From: an uncultured Bacteroidota bacterium
GTDB lineage: Bacteria > Bacteroidota > Bacteroidia > Chitinophagales > Chitinophagaceae
Assembly: GCA_903953815.1 (NCBI GenBank)
Contig: CAJBLA010000212.1
Location: 1-34,215 of the forward strand
DNA: 34,215 bases
Direction of reading: 5' to 3'
The position numbers and the translations under genes are program-made. Shown here piece by piece: positions 7,776-16,098 of the stretch (positions within the stretch are counted from its first letter, which is position 1; each line of letters begins with the position of its first letter). Under the pieces are notes generated by a model. It was not told the DNA's origin and made no database searches. It was given only the letters and a program-made list of their open reading frames with translations.

Positions 7776-8474
7776 ATGGAGTACAATACAGCAAGAAGCA
7801 TAATGGGGATGAGAGAATACGGCCGTCACGTTCAGAGGATGGTTGATTATCTTATGACTATTGAGGACCGCGACAAAAGGAAGGAGCAGGCCCATATCGT
7901 GGTGGAGTTAATGGGTTTTTTAAACCCCCAGCTTAAAAATATCGAGGACTACAGACATAAATTATGGGATCACCTATTTTTTATGAGCAATTTTCAATTG
8001 GATGTAGAGAGTCCTTATCCAATTCCTACGAAGGAAACTTATAAGCAAAAACCTGATCCTTTGCCTTACCCTAAGCGTAAAATTAGATATGCGCATTTGG
8101 GTAAAAACTTAGAATTGGTGATTGATAAAGCAATGGCCGAAACAGACCAAGAAAAGAAAGCCGGCTTTGCTCATGCGATTGCGCATTATATGAAATTAGC
8201 ATACAGTAACTGGCATAAAGAATTAGTGCAGGATGATGCAATTCGTAGTGAGTTGAATGCAATTACTGGCGGTGAATTAGAATTTAGCAACACCCCATAT
8301 ATTAAACATCGTAATCAAAACTTTAGTGAGGATTACCGTCCTGCGGGAGGCCGTTGGCAAAATAACCGCAACAATAATAATCGCGGTGGTCGCGGCCCTG
8401 GTGGTCCTGGCGGAAGCGGTAGCAATGGTGGTGGACGCAACAACAACAATCGCAATTTTAAAAAGAGATATTAA
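7776..8474 (+). CDS. DUF4290 domain protein with Arg/Gly/Asn-rich tail
   Basis: Function unknown. I recognise the fold family as DUF4290, found essentially in Bacteroidota. The body (about 1-185) is probably helical and conserved, with MEYNTARSIMGMREYGRHVQ, HIVVELMGFLNPQLKNIEDY and KLWDHLFFMSNF. Residues about 186-232 are low complexity: NNRNNNNRGGRGPGGPGG, GSNGGGRNNNN and a basic end FKKRY. RGG-rich tails of this kind often bind RNA, so a nucleic-acid role is an inference from composition only. There is no signal peptide or membrane segment. It has its own promoter, and its stop codon overlaps that of the convergent mazF by 4 bp (shared TTAA). Length 232 residues. Confidence 0.85.
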   Translation: MEYNTARSIMGMREYGRHVQRMVDYLMTIEDRDKRKEQAHIVVELMGFLNPQLKNIEDYRHKLWDHLFFMSNFQLDVESPYPIPTKETYKQKPDPLPYPKRKIRYAHLGKNLELVIDKAMAETDQEKKAGFAHAIAHYMKLAYSNWHKELVQDDAIRSELNAITGGELEFSNTPYIKHRNQNFSEDYRPAGGRWQNNRNNNNRGGRGPGGPGGSGSNGGGRNNNNRNFKKRY

Positions 8475-8806
8475 GAAAACATCGTTCTTAATAATTTCAA
8501 CACATCGCTAGAAGTGTTGTTATCAATGCTGCCCATCTTTTTAGTAAGTCGTAATTTATCAACACATCTTATTTGATCTAACATTATTTGTACAGGATCT
8601 TTTTTAAATAAAGAAGGTATACGAGATGGATAATTTTTATTGGAATGAGATAAGGGTGCAATGATTACCGTGTTTAAATTATTGTTCATACCATTCGGCG
8701 ATACAATTACACAGGGTCTTAATTTTCGCACCTCACTGCCTTTGGTTGGATCTAAATCAATTAACCAGACATCAAATTGCAAATAATTTTTACCACTCAT
8801 TTTCAT
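8471..8806 (-). CDS. mazF: MazF/PemK-family toxin (mRNA interferase)
   Basis: Type II toxin expected to cleave RNA at short sequence motifs. The family pattern is clear: FDVWLIDLDPTKGSEVRKLRPCVIVSP at the start (seen as VWLIDLDPTKGSE and RPCVIVSP), NTVIIAPLSHS in the middle and IMLDQIRCVDKLRL near the C-terminus, including the conserved R of the RIP segment. The ORF track starts at a TTG (8809); the ATG at 8806 is the better start, with another at 8800. Either overlaps the antitoxin end (mazE stop at 8792-8790), indicating translational coupling. About 111 residues, normal length. It converges with the DUF4290 gene with a 4-bp stop overlap. It looks intact. Confidence 0.9.
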   Translation of the reverse strand: MKMSGKNYLQFDVWLIDLDPTKGSEVRKLRPCVIVSPNGMNNNLNTVIIAPLSHSNKNYPSRIPSLFKKDPVQIMLDQIRCVDKLRLTKKMGSIDNNTSSDVLKLLRTMFS

Positions 8807-9098
8807 CAAATTTATTTGTCAAGCCTTCAAAAATATCTTTTTCGGGTAGTTCCTTATTTTGAATGGCTTGCTTGAATTGTTTATCCCAACTGGCCAATGA
8901 AAGATTTAATTTATTTCGTTTTGGTTTGATTATTTTTTTCACCGGTTTTAATACCAGTGTATTATCGTCATTCAAAATAAAATCAATGGCTTGTCCGTTT
9001 TCTATCTTCAATTTTTTTAGCAGTGCTTTGCTTAACAACACCCCATTAGAGTTGCCAATTTTGCGAACGGTGGTAGTATAAAGTGGACGATCTTCCAT
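8790..9098 (-). CDS. mazE: MazE-like antitoxin (AbrB/SpoVT-type swapped-hairpin DNA binding)
   Basis: Antitoxin for the adjacent MazF-like toxin. The N-terminal AbrB/MazE domain is visible in YTTTVRKIGNSNGVLLSKALLKKL and IENGQAIDF, which forms the DNA-binding swapped hairpin dimer. The C-terminal part (about 60-102), with SLASWDKQFKQAIQNKELPEKD, is acidic and probably unfolds to wrap the toxin. In 102 residues it is somewhat longer than E. coli MazE. It is first in the operon and overlaps mazF by about 17 bp. Two copies of GTTATAAC lie 19-41 bp upstream and are probable binding sites. Confidence 0.87.
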   Translation of the reverse strand: MEDRPLYTTTVRKIGNSNGVLLSKALLKKLKIENGQAIDFILNDDNTLVLKPVKKIIKPKRNKLNLSLASWDKQFKQAIQNKELPEKDIFEGLTNKFDENEW

Positions 9099-9116
9099 GG
9101 TATAAATTTGTATAAA

Positions 9117-9139
9117 GTTATAACGTTTTTTGTTATAAC
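9117..9139. promoter_or_regulatory. Paired GTTATAAC palindromes upstream of mazE (operator)
   Basis: GTTATAAC is self-complementary and occurs at 9117-9124 and 9132-9139, centres 15 bp apart. A partial third copy GTTATACA follows at 9171-9178. On the minus strand ATAGTTTG (9146-9139) is a near -7 box, so the palindromes would cover the transcription start. This arrangement fits antitoxin autorepression. Confidence 0.55.
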
Positions 9140-9181
9140 AAACTATTACTTAGGTATTGTATTTCAATAGGTTATACACAA

Positions 9182-9211
9182 AAAAGGGTCCCGATGCATC
9201 GGGACCCTTTT
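9182..9211. terminator. Bidirectional intrinsic terminator between the S10 peptidase and mazEF
   Basis: A perfect 30-bp palindrome with core GGGTCCCGATG/CATCGGGACCC flanked by an A-run and a T-run, giving a strong GC stem followed by U residues in both directions. It lies 24 bp past the S10 stop codon and therefore ends that minus-strand transcript or insulates it from the mazE promoter region, depending on direction. Reading left on the minus strand it would also stop readthrough of S10 upstream DNA. Note that S10 is transcribed leftward, toward mazE. Confidence 0.85.
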
Positions 9212-9234
9212 ACTTTAAAATAAATGGAAAGTGT

Positions 9235-10782
9235 TTATTTAAATATAGCAGGTGTACCTGGAGGAGGTATACTTTTTTTAATGAAGCTTCTTAAATGATC
9301 ATTACTTGTTGCTAAATCTTCCTTGCGCAAATACATCATGTGTCCGCTTTTATATCCTTCCCAGAACATACGATCTTGAATTTTTCCCGCAGGATCCATT
9401 TGCCACATATTATATTTTGCATTAAAATAATCACATGCACCATCATAATATCCTGATTGCACCAATAAATTCAAATACGGATTTTGCATCATCGCTTGTC
9501 TTAAGTTATCGCCCGTTTTATTATTGGTATTATCCCAAGGATAAGTAGGGCCAAAAATAAAATAGTTTAAATCTGTTTTATATCCCAACTCATCTCTTAA
9601 GTACATATTGATCGCAGGCGTAAAGGAATGTTCCCATGAAGTAAGTTCAGAATTGTAATCTGATTTTTCACCAGCATCAATTCTGTCGATGCCAATATAA
9701 CGTGAATCCAATCGACCAACGGTTTTACCTTGATCACGTAAAAGTTCTTTCCAGAAATAATTGTAAGGAATTTCTAAACTTTGTTGTGCAACGACCGTTT
9801 CATTTAAGCCAATATATTTTGAAACTTTTTTAACCATGTCTTTTCTTTTCTCCATAGACAATGCGCCGCCCTGTGCAATGGCAGGCATCAATTCATTGAT
9901 AGTAAAGGATTCTACTTCAGGTAAAAATTTAGTTAAGTCCTTAGATTGAAATTCAGCGGCTAATTTTTTATGGTGCCACGCAGTTGCCGCCATGTAAGGA
10001 ATGCGTAATGCAGCATCTGATACTCTATCGCGATCAATACCTAAATCAGTAGGTGAAACTAAAATCACGCCATTTAAATACATCCAATGTCTATTTTGTA
10101 ATTCCAATGACAATCCTGAAACGCGTGTGGTACCATAACTTTCTCCAATTAAAAATTTAGGAGATGCCCATCTTTTTTGACGCGCAACAAATGCATTAAT
10201 CCAATCCGCTAAATATTTAACATCCGCATTAACGCCAAAAAATTTAGAAGTAGGAACGGACTTATCTAGGATACGAGAAAATCCTGTATTCACTGGATCA
10301 ATAAATACAATGTCCGCTACATCAATTAAGGATTGTGGGTTGTCCTCAAATCCATAAGGTTGTACTGGATAACCTTCGTCATCTATTTTTAATTTTTTGG
10401 GTCCAGTATAGCCCAAGTGCATCCAAACACTTGCAGTACCAGGTCCCCCATTAAAGGAAATGACCAAGGGTCTTGTTTCCTTATTGGTTACATCGGTGCG
10501 TTCGTAGTATACATAAAATAATGCGGCAATCGCTTTGCCATCCTCGTCCCAAACAGGTTGTGTAGTGGCAGTTACCTTGTAGGGTACTTTTTGACCTTTG
10601 ATGGTAACCTCCCCCTTGGTTTCAGTTTTTTGCTCTAAATTAATTTCTCTTTTAAATGCAGGGTATTGGTCTTTTTCAGCAGCCTTAGGCGCTGCAGTAG
10701 TAGGCGGTTCCATGGTGGGCCTTTGCGCTGTCACAAAAAGCGTTGTTACTAGTAACAATGCGGTGAAAATTTGTTTTTGCAT
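9235..10782 (-). CDS. Secreted S10-family serine carboxypeptidase-like protein
   Basis: Peptidase of the S10 (carboxypeptidase Y-like) alpha/beta-hydrolase family, predicted to trim C-terminal residues from peptides outside the cytoplasm. A signal peptide covers about 1-19 (MQKQIFTALL..VTAQ), followed by a Pro/Ala-rich spacer. The catalytic parts are ordered normally: VISFNGGPGTASVW (oxyanion region), FIDPVNTGFSR, nucleophile S215 in LIGESYGTTR, Asp447 in SGYYDGACD and His481 in SGHMMY. The 515 residues are typical of bacterial S10 proteins. It stands alone, ending at a strong terminator. No exact -7 box is seen upstream in 10783-10926. The protein looks complete; physiological substrate unknown. 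Confidence 0.9.
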   Translation of the reverse strand: MQKQIFTALLLVTTLFVTAQRPTMEPPTTAAPKAAEKDQYPAFKREINLEQKTETKGEVTIKGQKVPYKVTATTQPVWDEDGKAIAALFYVYYERTDVTNKETRPLVISFNGGPGTASVWMHLGYTGPKKLKIDDEGYPVQPYGFEDNPQSLIDVADIVFIDPVNTGFSRILDKSVPTSKFFGVNADVKYLADWINAFVARQKRWASPKFLIGESYGTTRVSGLSLELQNRHWMYLNGVILVSPTDLGIDRDRVSDAALRIPYMAATAWHHKKLAAEFQSKDLTKFLPEVESFTINELMPAIAQGGALSMEKRKDMVKKVSKYIGLNETVVAQQSLEIPYNYFWKELLRDQGKTVGRLDSRYIGIDRIDAGEKSDYNSELTSWEHSFTPAINMYLRDELGYKTDLNYFIFGPTYPWDNTNNKTGDNLRQAMMQNPYLNLLVQSGYYDGACDYFNAKYNMWQMDPAGKIQDRMFWEGYKSGHMMYLRKEDLATSNDHLRSFIKKSIPPPGTPAIFK

Positions 10783-10926
10783 GATGCTATTGTTTATATA
10801 ATTAATTTTATACTTTAAATATACGGCATAAATACAGTTTCATAATCGGAAGAATATTTAATTTATTTAGGCGGTATTTCTGTAATTTAGACAAGTTCAA
10901 TTAAGCCATTTTAAAACCTTGTTCGG

Positions 10927-11499
10927 ATGTCAGAACCATCTCAAAAAGTAATTATTTTAACTGCACCTTCGGGGGCCGGAAAAACTTCCATTGCCCAATT
11001 TTTATTGCAACGTTTCCCTAATTTATCATTTTCAGTTTCTGCCACTACCCGCGCGCCAAGGGGTGGGGAAATAGATGGGGTTGAATACCAATTTATTAGC
11101 TTAGCTAAATTTGAAGGGTTGATTGCGCAAAATGAATTTTTGGAACATGAGATGGTATATAAAGATGTTTATTATGGTACGTTGAAATCCGAATTAACAA
11201 GAATTTGGGCACTTGGGAAAACCCCTATTTTAGATATTGATGTGAAGGGCGCCATTCATGTGCAAAAACAATTAGGCAGTAGCAGTTTATCTATATTCAT
11301 TCAGCCGCCTTCCATTGCAGTATTAAAAGAAAGATTAGTACATAGAAAAACCGAAACGCCGGAAAGTATTCAAATGCGTTTAGATAAAGCCGAATATGAA
11401 ATTAGCTTCAGTCATGAATTTAATACCATTATTAAAAATGAGGTGTTGGAAGTGGCTTGCGCGGAAACAGAAAAAGTAATCATTGAATTTTTAAAATAA
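10927..11499 (+). CDS. gmk: Guanylate kinase
   Basis: Phosphorylates GMP (and dGMP) to GDP with ATP in the cytosol. The P-loop APSGAGKTS is at residues 13-21, followed by the GMP-binding segment SATTRAPRGGEIDGVEYQFIS and FLEHEMVYKDVYYGT, then DIDVKGAIHVQKQ and the lid region LVHRKTETPESIQMRL. The 190 residues match the family. A near -7 box TAATTTAG lies 37 bp upstream. It starts a plus-strand run with the SDR gene 6 bp later and the M20 gene after that, probably one transcript. In many Bacteroidota gmk is beside nadD; that gene is not here. Confidence 0.97.
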   Translation: MSEPSQKVIILTAPSGAGKTSIAQFLLQRFPNLSFSVSATTRAPRGGEIDGVEYQFISLAKFEGLIAQNEFLEHEMVYKDVYYGTLKSELTRIWALGKTPILDIDVKGAIHVQKQLGSSSLSIFIQPPSIAVLKERLVHRKTETPESIQMRLDKAEYEISFSHEFNTIIKNEVLEVACAETEKVIIEFLK

Positions 11500-11505
11500 C
11501 TTATT

Positions 11506-12324
11506 ATGTCATTACAAGGAAAAACAGTTTTTATTACTGGTGGAAGCAGAGGCATTGGTAAAGCAATGGCATTAAAATTAGCAGGCGCCGGTGCAAATAT
11601 TGTGATTGCTGCAAAATCGGTACAGGAAGATCCACGTTTGGGTGGTACCATTTTTTCAGCCGCAGCTGAAGTGGAAGCCCTTGGTGTAAAAGCTTTGGCA
11701 GTGCAAGTGGATATTCGCGATGAAGCACAAATTGCTGAAGCAATAAAACAAACCGTTGAAAAATTTGGAGGCATTGATATTGTAATTAATAATGCTAGCG
11801 CCATTCAATTAACAGATACCGAAAATACACCCAGTAAAAGATTTGATTTAATGCACAGCATTAATGTACGCGGTACTTTTTTAGTCGTACAACATGCACT
11901 CCCTTATTTAAAAAAATCATCACATGCACATATTTTAACCTTATCTCCTCCGATAAACTTGGCACCAAAATGGTTGGGACCCCATGTGGCTTATACTTTA
12001 TCAAAATATGATATGAGTATGTTAACCTTGGGTTGGGCAGAAGAATTTAAAGATGATCAAATTGCATGTAATTCATTATGGCCGCGCACCACGATTGATA
12101 CCGCTGCAGTGCGTAATTTATTGGGTGGGGAAATGTTAGCGAACATGAGCCGAACGCCCGCCATTATTGCGGATGCGGCTTTGTTTATTTTAAGCAAAGA
12201 AAAATTACAATACACAGGAAAAACATTTATTGATGAAGACGTATTGGCCGCAGAAGGCATTACCGATTTAGCACATTACTCCGTTGTACCTGGGGCTAAA
12301 TTATTTTACGATTTATTTTTATAA
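11506..12324 (+). CDS. HSDL2-like short-chain dehydrogenase/reductase
   Basis: Classical SDR oxidoreductase, most similar by eye to the SDR domain of HSDL2. The NAD(P) motif TGGSRGIG is at 11-18, NNAS at 95-98, S147 in the LSPP segment, and Y163/K167 in YTLSK as the catalytic pair. The HSDL2-specific insert after strand 2 (EDPRLGGTIFSAAAEVEALG, about 41-60) and RTTIDTAA near 195 set it apart from FabG. At 272 residues it lacks the SCP2 domain of animal HSDL2. It follows gmk by 6 bp. The substrate is unknown; HSDL2 proteins are linked to lipid metabolism. Identification as an SDR is secure, the subfamily less so. Confidence 0.86.
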   Translation: MSLQGKTVFITGGSRGIGKAMALKLAGAGANIVIAAKSVQEDPRLGGTIFSAAAEVEALGVKALAVQVDIRDEAQIAEAIKQTVEKFGGIDIVINNASAIQLTDTENTPSKRFDLMHSINVRGTFLVVQHALPYLKKSSHAHILTLSPPINLAPKWLGPHVAYTLSKYDMSMLTLGWAEEFKDDQIACNSLWPRTTIDTAAVRNLLGGEMLANMSRTPAIIADAALFILSKEKLQYTGKTFIDEDVLAAEGITDLAHYSVVPGAKLFYDLFL

Positions 12325-12355
12325 TTTTTTCGATACTACTTTAATAAAAGATTTT

Positions 12356-13825
12356 ATGATGAAACCTACTTTATTATTAAGCATGGTTGTTTTATTTTTA
12401 TCGGCTACTGCACAGAAAAAAAATAAAATAGATCCGATGGTTGCACAATTGAATACCATCAAAAGCGAAACGATTAGTTTTTTAGACAATCGTTATAATT
12501 TAGATAAAAAAACGGCGCTGCAAATTTGGGATTTTGCAGAAGTGGGTTATAAAGAAACGAAGAGCGCTGCATTACATGTGCAACATTTAAAAGAAGCTGG
12601 CTTTAAAGTGGAAACAGGTGTAGCAGATATTCCTACTGCCTTTGTAGCCACTTACGGATCGGGTTCGCCGGTGATTGGTATTTTAGCTGAGTTTGATGCT
12701 TTGCCTGGTTTGGCGCAAACAGCTAGCCCTGAAAAAAATACCATTGCTGGAAAAATTGCTGGACATGCTTGTGGGCATCATTTGTTTGGAACTGCAAGTG
12801 TAGCAACGGGCATCGTTATCAAAGAATTAATTGCAGCTGGTAAATTAAAGGGTACGATTAAAGTATATGGTTCCCCTGCAGAAGAAGGGGGTAGTGGTAA
12901 AGTATTTTTAGTACGCGCTGGATTATTAAATGATTTAGATGCTGTTATACATTGGCATCCAGATGTTGTGAATGCAGTGAGCACTTCAGTGGCGCTTGCG
13001 AATAAATCGGCAAAGTTTAAATTTTATGGTGTTGCTTCACATGCATCCATGTCACCTGATCAAGGAAGATCCGCATTAGATGGCGTTGAAGCCATGAACA
13101 ATATGGTGAACATGATGCGGGAACATATTCCGCAAGAAACTAGAATTCATTATGTAATTACGAACGGTGGTAAAGCCCCTAATGTGGTTCCAGACTTTGC
13201 AGAAGTATATTATTATGTACGTCATCCAAAACGCAAAGAGGTCGTTGAAATTTTTGACAGAGTAGTCAAAGCTGCAGAAGGTGCTGCCTTAGGAACAGGT
13301 ACTACGATGAAATATGATATCATTGGTGGCACACACGATTTATTAATTAACAAAACACTTGCTGAAGTAATGCAAGGCAACTTAGAAAAAGTAGGGGGCG
13401 TTACTTATACAGAGGAAGAAAAAGCATTTGCAAAAAAAATACAACCCACATTTAATGGAGCACCCATTGCTATGGAAACAGTCGCAACCATCAAACCACT
13501 GAGTTATGAAATGGGTGGTGGTAATACCGGATCAACTGATGTAGGTGACGTAAGCTATTTAAAGCCCACTGTTGGCGCGCGCGTAGCAACATGGGTTCCA
13601 GGAACAACAGCACATAGCTGGCAAGCAGTAGCAGCAGGTGGCACAGAGATTGGAACGAAAGGAATGTTGGTGGCAAGTAAAGCAATGGCATTAACTGCAA
13701 TTGATTTAATGAGTAATCCATTATTAATTCAAAAAGCAACACAAGAACTTAAAACTGCTATTGGCGATTATAAATACAAAGCTTTATTAGGCGACATTAA
13801 ACCAGCTTTGAATTATCGTGATTAG
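12356..13825 (+). CDS. Secreted M20-family amidohydrolase (AbgB-like)
   Basis: Metallo-amidohydrolase of the M20D group, resembling the p-aminobenzoyl-glutamate hydrolase subunit AbgB. The ORF track begins at 12284 inside the SDR gene; the ATG pair at 12356/12359 is the better start because it leads straight into a signal peptide MKPTLLLSMVVLFLSATAQ. Motifs in this numbering: GILAEFDALPG, HACGHH with C139 and H141, EEGG with E176/E177, and IHWHPD around H199-H201, all near the dinuclear metal site. The inserted dimerisation domain (about 215-340) contains ASHASMSPDQGRSALDG. Length 490 residues. It is 31 bp after the SDR gene. Substrate unknown; export suggests an amino-acid or peptide conjugate. 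Confidence 0.87.
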   Translation: MMKPTLLLSMVVLFLSATAQKKNKIDPMVAQLNTIKSETISFLDNRYNLDKKTALQIWDFAEVGYKETKSAALHVQHLKEAGFKVETGVADIPTAFVATYGSGSPVIGILAEFDALPGLAQTASPEKNTIAGKIAGHACGHHLFGTASVATGIVIKELIAAGKLKGTIKVYGSPAEEGGSGKVFLVRAGLLNDLDAVIHWHPDVVNAVSTSVALANKSAKFKFYGVASHASMSPDQGRSALDGVEAMNNMVNMMREHIPQETRIHYVITNGGKAPNVVPDFAEVYYYVRHPKRKEVVEIFDRVVKAAEGAALGTGTTMKYDIIGGTHDLLINKTLAEVMQGNLEKVGGVTYTEEEKAFAKKIQPTFNGAPIAMETVATIKPLSYEMGGGNTGSTDVGDVSYLKPTVGARVATWVPGTTAHSWQAVAAGGTEIGTKGMLVASKAMALTAIDLMSNPLLIQKATQELKTAIGDYKYKALLGDIKPALNYRD

Positions 13826-13848
13826 TGAGTAATAGAAGCGACAAAAAA

Positions 13849-15369
13849 TTATTCGTTTGTTTCCGGGCGCATTTGCGGGAAGAATAATACATCTTGTATA
13901 GAAGGTTGATTCAACATCATCATACATAAACGATCTATTCCAATACCAATTCCCGAAGTAGGTGGCATGCCATATTCCAAGGCTCTTAAAAAGTCATGGT
14001 CAATAAACATGGCTTCATCATCCCCTCTTTCCATAAGTGCTACTTGATCCTCAAAACGCTTGCGTTGATCAATAGGGTCATTTAATTCCGTATAAGCATT
14101 GGCTAACTCTTTGCCATTGACCATTAATTCAAAACGCTCAACCAATCCTTCCTTTGAACGATGCTTTTTAGTTAATGGGCTCATTTCAATCGGATAGTCA
14201 ATAATAAATGTTGGTTGGATATATTTTGATTCACTGGTTGCACCAAAAATTTCATCAATTAATTTTCCTTTTCCTATCGTTGGTGGCACATCAATATGTA
14301 ATTGCTTACAAACATCTCTTAAGCCCGCTTCATCCATTGCTGAAATATCAATACCGGTATTTTCCTGTATGGCTTCCATAATCGTCACACGACGAAAAGG
14401 TGCTTTAAAATTAATAGTGGTATCGCCAACGGTTAGTTCAGTTTTTCCATGCAAGGTGATTGCAATCTTTTCAAACAATTGTTCTGTTATTTCCATCATC
14501 CAGAAATAATCTTTGTATGCAGTATACCATTCTAATACGGTAAACTCTGGATTATGCGTACGATCCATTCCTTCATTTCTAAAGTTGCGGCTAAACTCAT
14601 ACACCCATTCAAAACCACCGACAATTAATCGCTTTAAATATAATTCATTCGCAATACGCAGGTAAAATGGAACATCCAATGCATTATGATGCGTCGTAAA
14701 AGGCCTAGCAGCAGCACCCCCAGGAATAGCTTGTAACACAGGTGTATCCACCTCTAATGCACCACGGGTATTTAAAAACTCCCGAATGGTGGTCATTAAT
14801 AATGTACGCTTTACAAAAGTTTCTTTTACATCTGGATTAATAATTAAATCAGCATAGCGTTGACGGTATCTGAATTCAGGATCCGTTACTGCATCAAACA
14901 CATGACCATCTTCATCACGCTTCACCACCGGTAATGGCTTTAATGATTTTGCTAATAAGGTAATGGTACTGGCATGCAATGAGGTTTCACCAGTTTTGGT
15001 GACAAACACATATCCAGTTGCGCCTAAAATGTCACCTAGGTCCATGGCGTTTTTAGTCATCACGTCCCAATAGGTCTTATCCTCGTCTGGACAAATTTCA
15101 TCTCTCTTTATATATAACTGAAAAATGCCCTTGTCATCTTGAATTTTTACAAATAACACTTTACCCTTATCATTCACGCTCATAATACGACCGGCAACAC
15201 AAACCGCTGCAAATTGCTCTTTGGTTTCCTCGGTATAGTTTTGCTTTATATCACTTGAATAGTGGGTCACCGGATATAAAGGGGCTGGATAGGGATTAAT
15301 GCCTGCAGCTTCTAATTGTTGTAATTTTTCGCGTCGAATGATTTCTTGTTCGGACAATGATTGACTCAT
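13849..15369 (-). CDS. lysS: Lysine-tRNA ligase (class II)
   Basis: Charges tRNA-Lys in the cytosol. It has an N-terminal OB-fold anticodon-binding domain (about 55-150; VAGRIMSVNDKGKVLFVKIQ) and a class II catalytic core with FRNEGMDRTHNPEFTVLEWY (motif 2), ELANAYTELNDP and GIGIGIDRLCMMM (motif 3). The 506 residues match the family. A TACTTTTG box lies 31-38 bp upstream of the ATG, inside the 3' end of the rluE gene, so lysS can probably be transcribed separately even though rluE reads toward it at a 49-bp distance. It converges with the M20 gene with a 23-bp gap and no visible terminator. Confidence 0.97.
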   Translation of the reverse strand: MSQSLSEQEIIRREKLQQLEAAGINPYPAPLYPVTHYSSDIKQNYTEETKEQFAAVCVAGRIMSVNDKGKVLFVKIQDDKGIFQLYIKRDEICPDEDKTYWDVMTKNAMDLGDILGATGYVFVTKTGETSLHASTITLLAKSLKPLPVVKRDEDGHVFDAVTDPEFRYRQRYADLIINPDVKETFVKRTLLMTTIREFLNTRGALEVDTPVLQAIPGGAAARPFTTHHNALDVPFYLRIANELYLKRLIVGGFEWVYEFSRNFRNEGMDRTHNPEFTVLEWYTAYKDYFWMMEITEQLFEKIAITLHGKTELTVGDTTINFKAPFRRVTIMEAIQENTGIDISAMDEAGLRDVCKQLHIDVPPTIGKGKLIDEIFGATSESKYIQPTFIIDYPIEMSPLTKKHRSKEGLVERFELMVNGKELANAYTELNDPIDQRKRFEDQVALMERGDDEAMFIDHDFLRALEYGMPPTSGIGIGIDRLCMMMLNQPSIQDVLFFPQMRPETNE

Positions 15370-15399
15370 GGATGTTATATATTATAGTAGATTATAGTG

Positions 15400-15430
15400 C
15401 AAAAGTAAAACTTAAGCATCAATTAACGAA
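15400..15430 (-). promoter_or_regulatory. Probable internal promoter of lysS
   Basis: On the minus strand TACTTTTG (15407-15400) is an exact TAnnTTTG match, with TTCG (15430-15427) 19 bp upstream as an imperfect -33 element. The -33 part lies in the end of rluE. The predicted leader is about 25 nt. Confidence 0.5.
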
Positions 15431-16003
15431 TAAAGCATTTTGAACCTCCTCAAAACTCAAGGAGAGGCAATCGCTAGGCTGCATTTGAGCTATAGAAAAC
15501 TGCCCTATTTGGGACCGAATTAATCTTACAACGGGGAATCCCACACTTGCAAACATTTTACGGACCTGCCTATTTTTACCTTCGGTGAGCTGAATAGATA
15601 CCCAGCTCGTAGGAATGCTTTTTCGCACCCGAATGGGAGGATTTCTTTCGGGTACTAATAGGTTATCGGGTAATATGTTAAGTATTGCTTTTTTAGTTTC
15701 ATAGGTTTTCCCATCTACTGAAATGGTCACACCTTTGGATAAGGATTCAATTGCATCACTAGTGATTACGCCATCTACTTGCACCCAATAAGTGCGTGCA
15801 TGCGCAAATTTTGGATGTAATAATTGATGATTAATACTTGTATCATTCGTTAATAATAACAAACCTTCACTATCATAATCTAATCGACCCACTGGATAAA
15901 CATCCTTGGATACATTCAAGATATCTTTTAAGCACAATTTACCATCCGAGGATGTAAACTGCGATAATACTTGATAAGGTTTATATATTAAATAATATTC
16001 CAT
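15419..16003 (-). CDS. rluE: RsuA/RluB/RluE-family 23S rRNA pseudouridine synthase
   Basis: Converts a specific uridine of rRNA to pseudouridine; RluE acts at U2457 of 23S rRNA in E. coli. The catalytic loop is YPVGRLDYDSEGLLLLTND, with Asp in GRLD as nucleophile. The stretch RNPPIRVRKSIPTSW, then EGKNRQVRKM and GFPVVRLIR, is the pattern I associate with RluE rather than RluB or RsuA, and there is no N-terminal S4 domain. The ORF track begins at a TTG (16027); the ATG at 16003-16001 gives the expected MEYYLIYKPYQVL start and 194 residues. A terminator-like hairpin ends 16 bp upstream of that ATG, so expression may depend on readthrough. lysS follows 49 bp later. Confidence 0.88.
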   Translation of the reverse strand: MEYYLIYKPYQVLSQFTSSDGKLCLKDILNVSKDVYPVGRLDYDSEGLLLLTNDTSINHQLLHPKFAHARTYWVQVDGVITSDAIESLSKGVTISVDGKTYETKKAILNILPDNLLVPERNPPIRVRKSIPTSWVSIQLTEGKNRQVRKMFASVGFPVVRLIRSQIGQFSIAQMQPSDCLSLSFEEVQNALFVN

Positions 16004-16018
16004 TTTTACAGTTGAATG

Positions 16019-16052
16019 AAAAAACAAAGTCCTCCTGAATGCTCAAGAGGAC
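16019..16052 (-). terminator. Intrinsic terminator-like hairpin just upstream of rluE
   Basis: Minus-strand GTCCTC, a 12-nt loop and GAGGAC, followed immediately by TTTGTTTTTT. The stem is short but the U-tract is good. Placement between a promoter and rluE suggests premature termination. Confidence 0.55.
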
Positions 16053-16094
16053 CTCGTATATGGATGGGTTAGTAAGTACGGGAATTGAATTCCC
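16019..16094 (-). ncRNA. Candidate small RNA or rluE attenuator leader
   Basis: On the minus strand a good promoter (see 16099-16129) points at a ~75-nt segment. Its predicted 5' end is a perfect hairpin GGGAATT-C-AATTCCC (16094-16080). A single-stranded linker follows, then a 6-bp stem GTCCTC/GAGGAC (16052-16029) and a TTTGTTTTTT tract (16028-16019). This is the layout of a small non-coding RNA with its own promoter and intrinsic terminator. Since rluE begins 16 bp later on the same strand, it may instead be a transcription attenuator. No ATG lies in it, so a leader peptide from ATG is unlikely. I do not recognise a known RNA family. Confidence 0.5.
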
Positions 16095-16098
16095 TTCA

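Noticed and set aside
10743-10758. Perfect palindrome TTGTTACTAGTAACAA near the 5' end of the S10 gene
   Set aside because: It lies in codons for the signal peptide (LLLVTT); likely a by-product of repetitive Leu/Val/Thr codons, though an operator is not strictly excluded.
11412-11804. 130-aa minus ORF across the gmk/SDR junction
   Set aside because: Antisense shadow of two well-defined genes.
12284-12355. N-terminal extension of the M20 ORF as listed in the track
   Set aside because: It overlaps the SDR gene and precedes a clear signal peptide beginning at the ATG pair 12356/12359.
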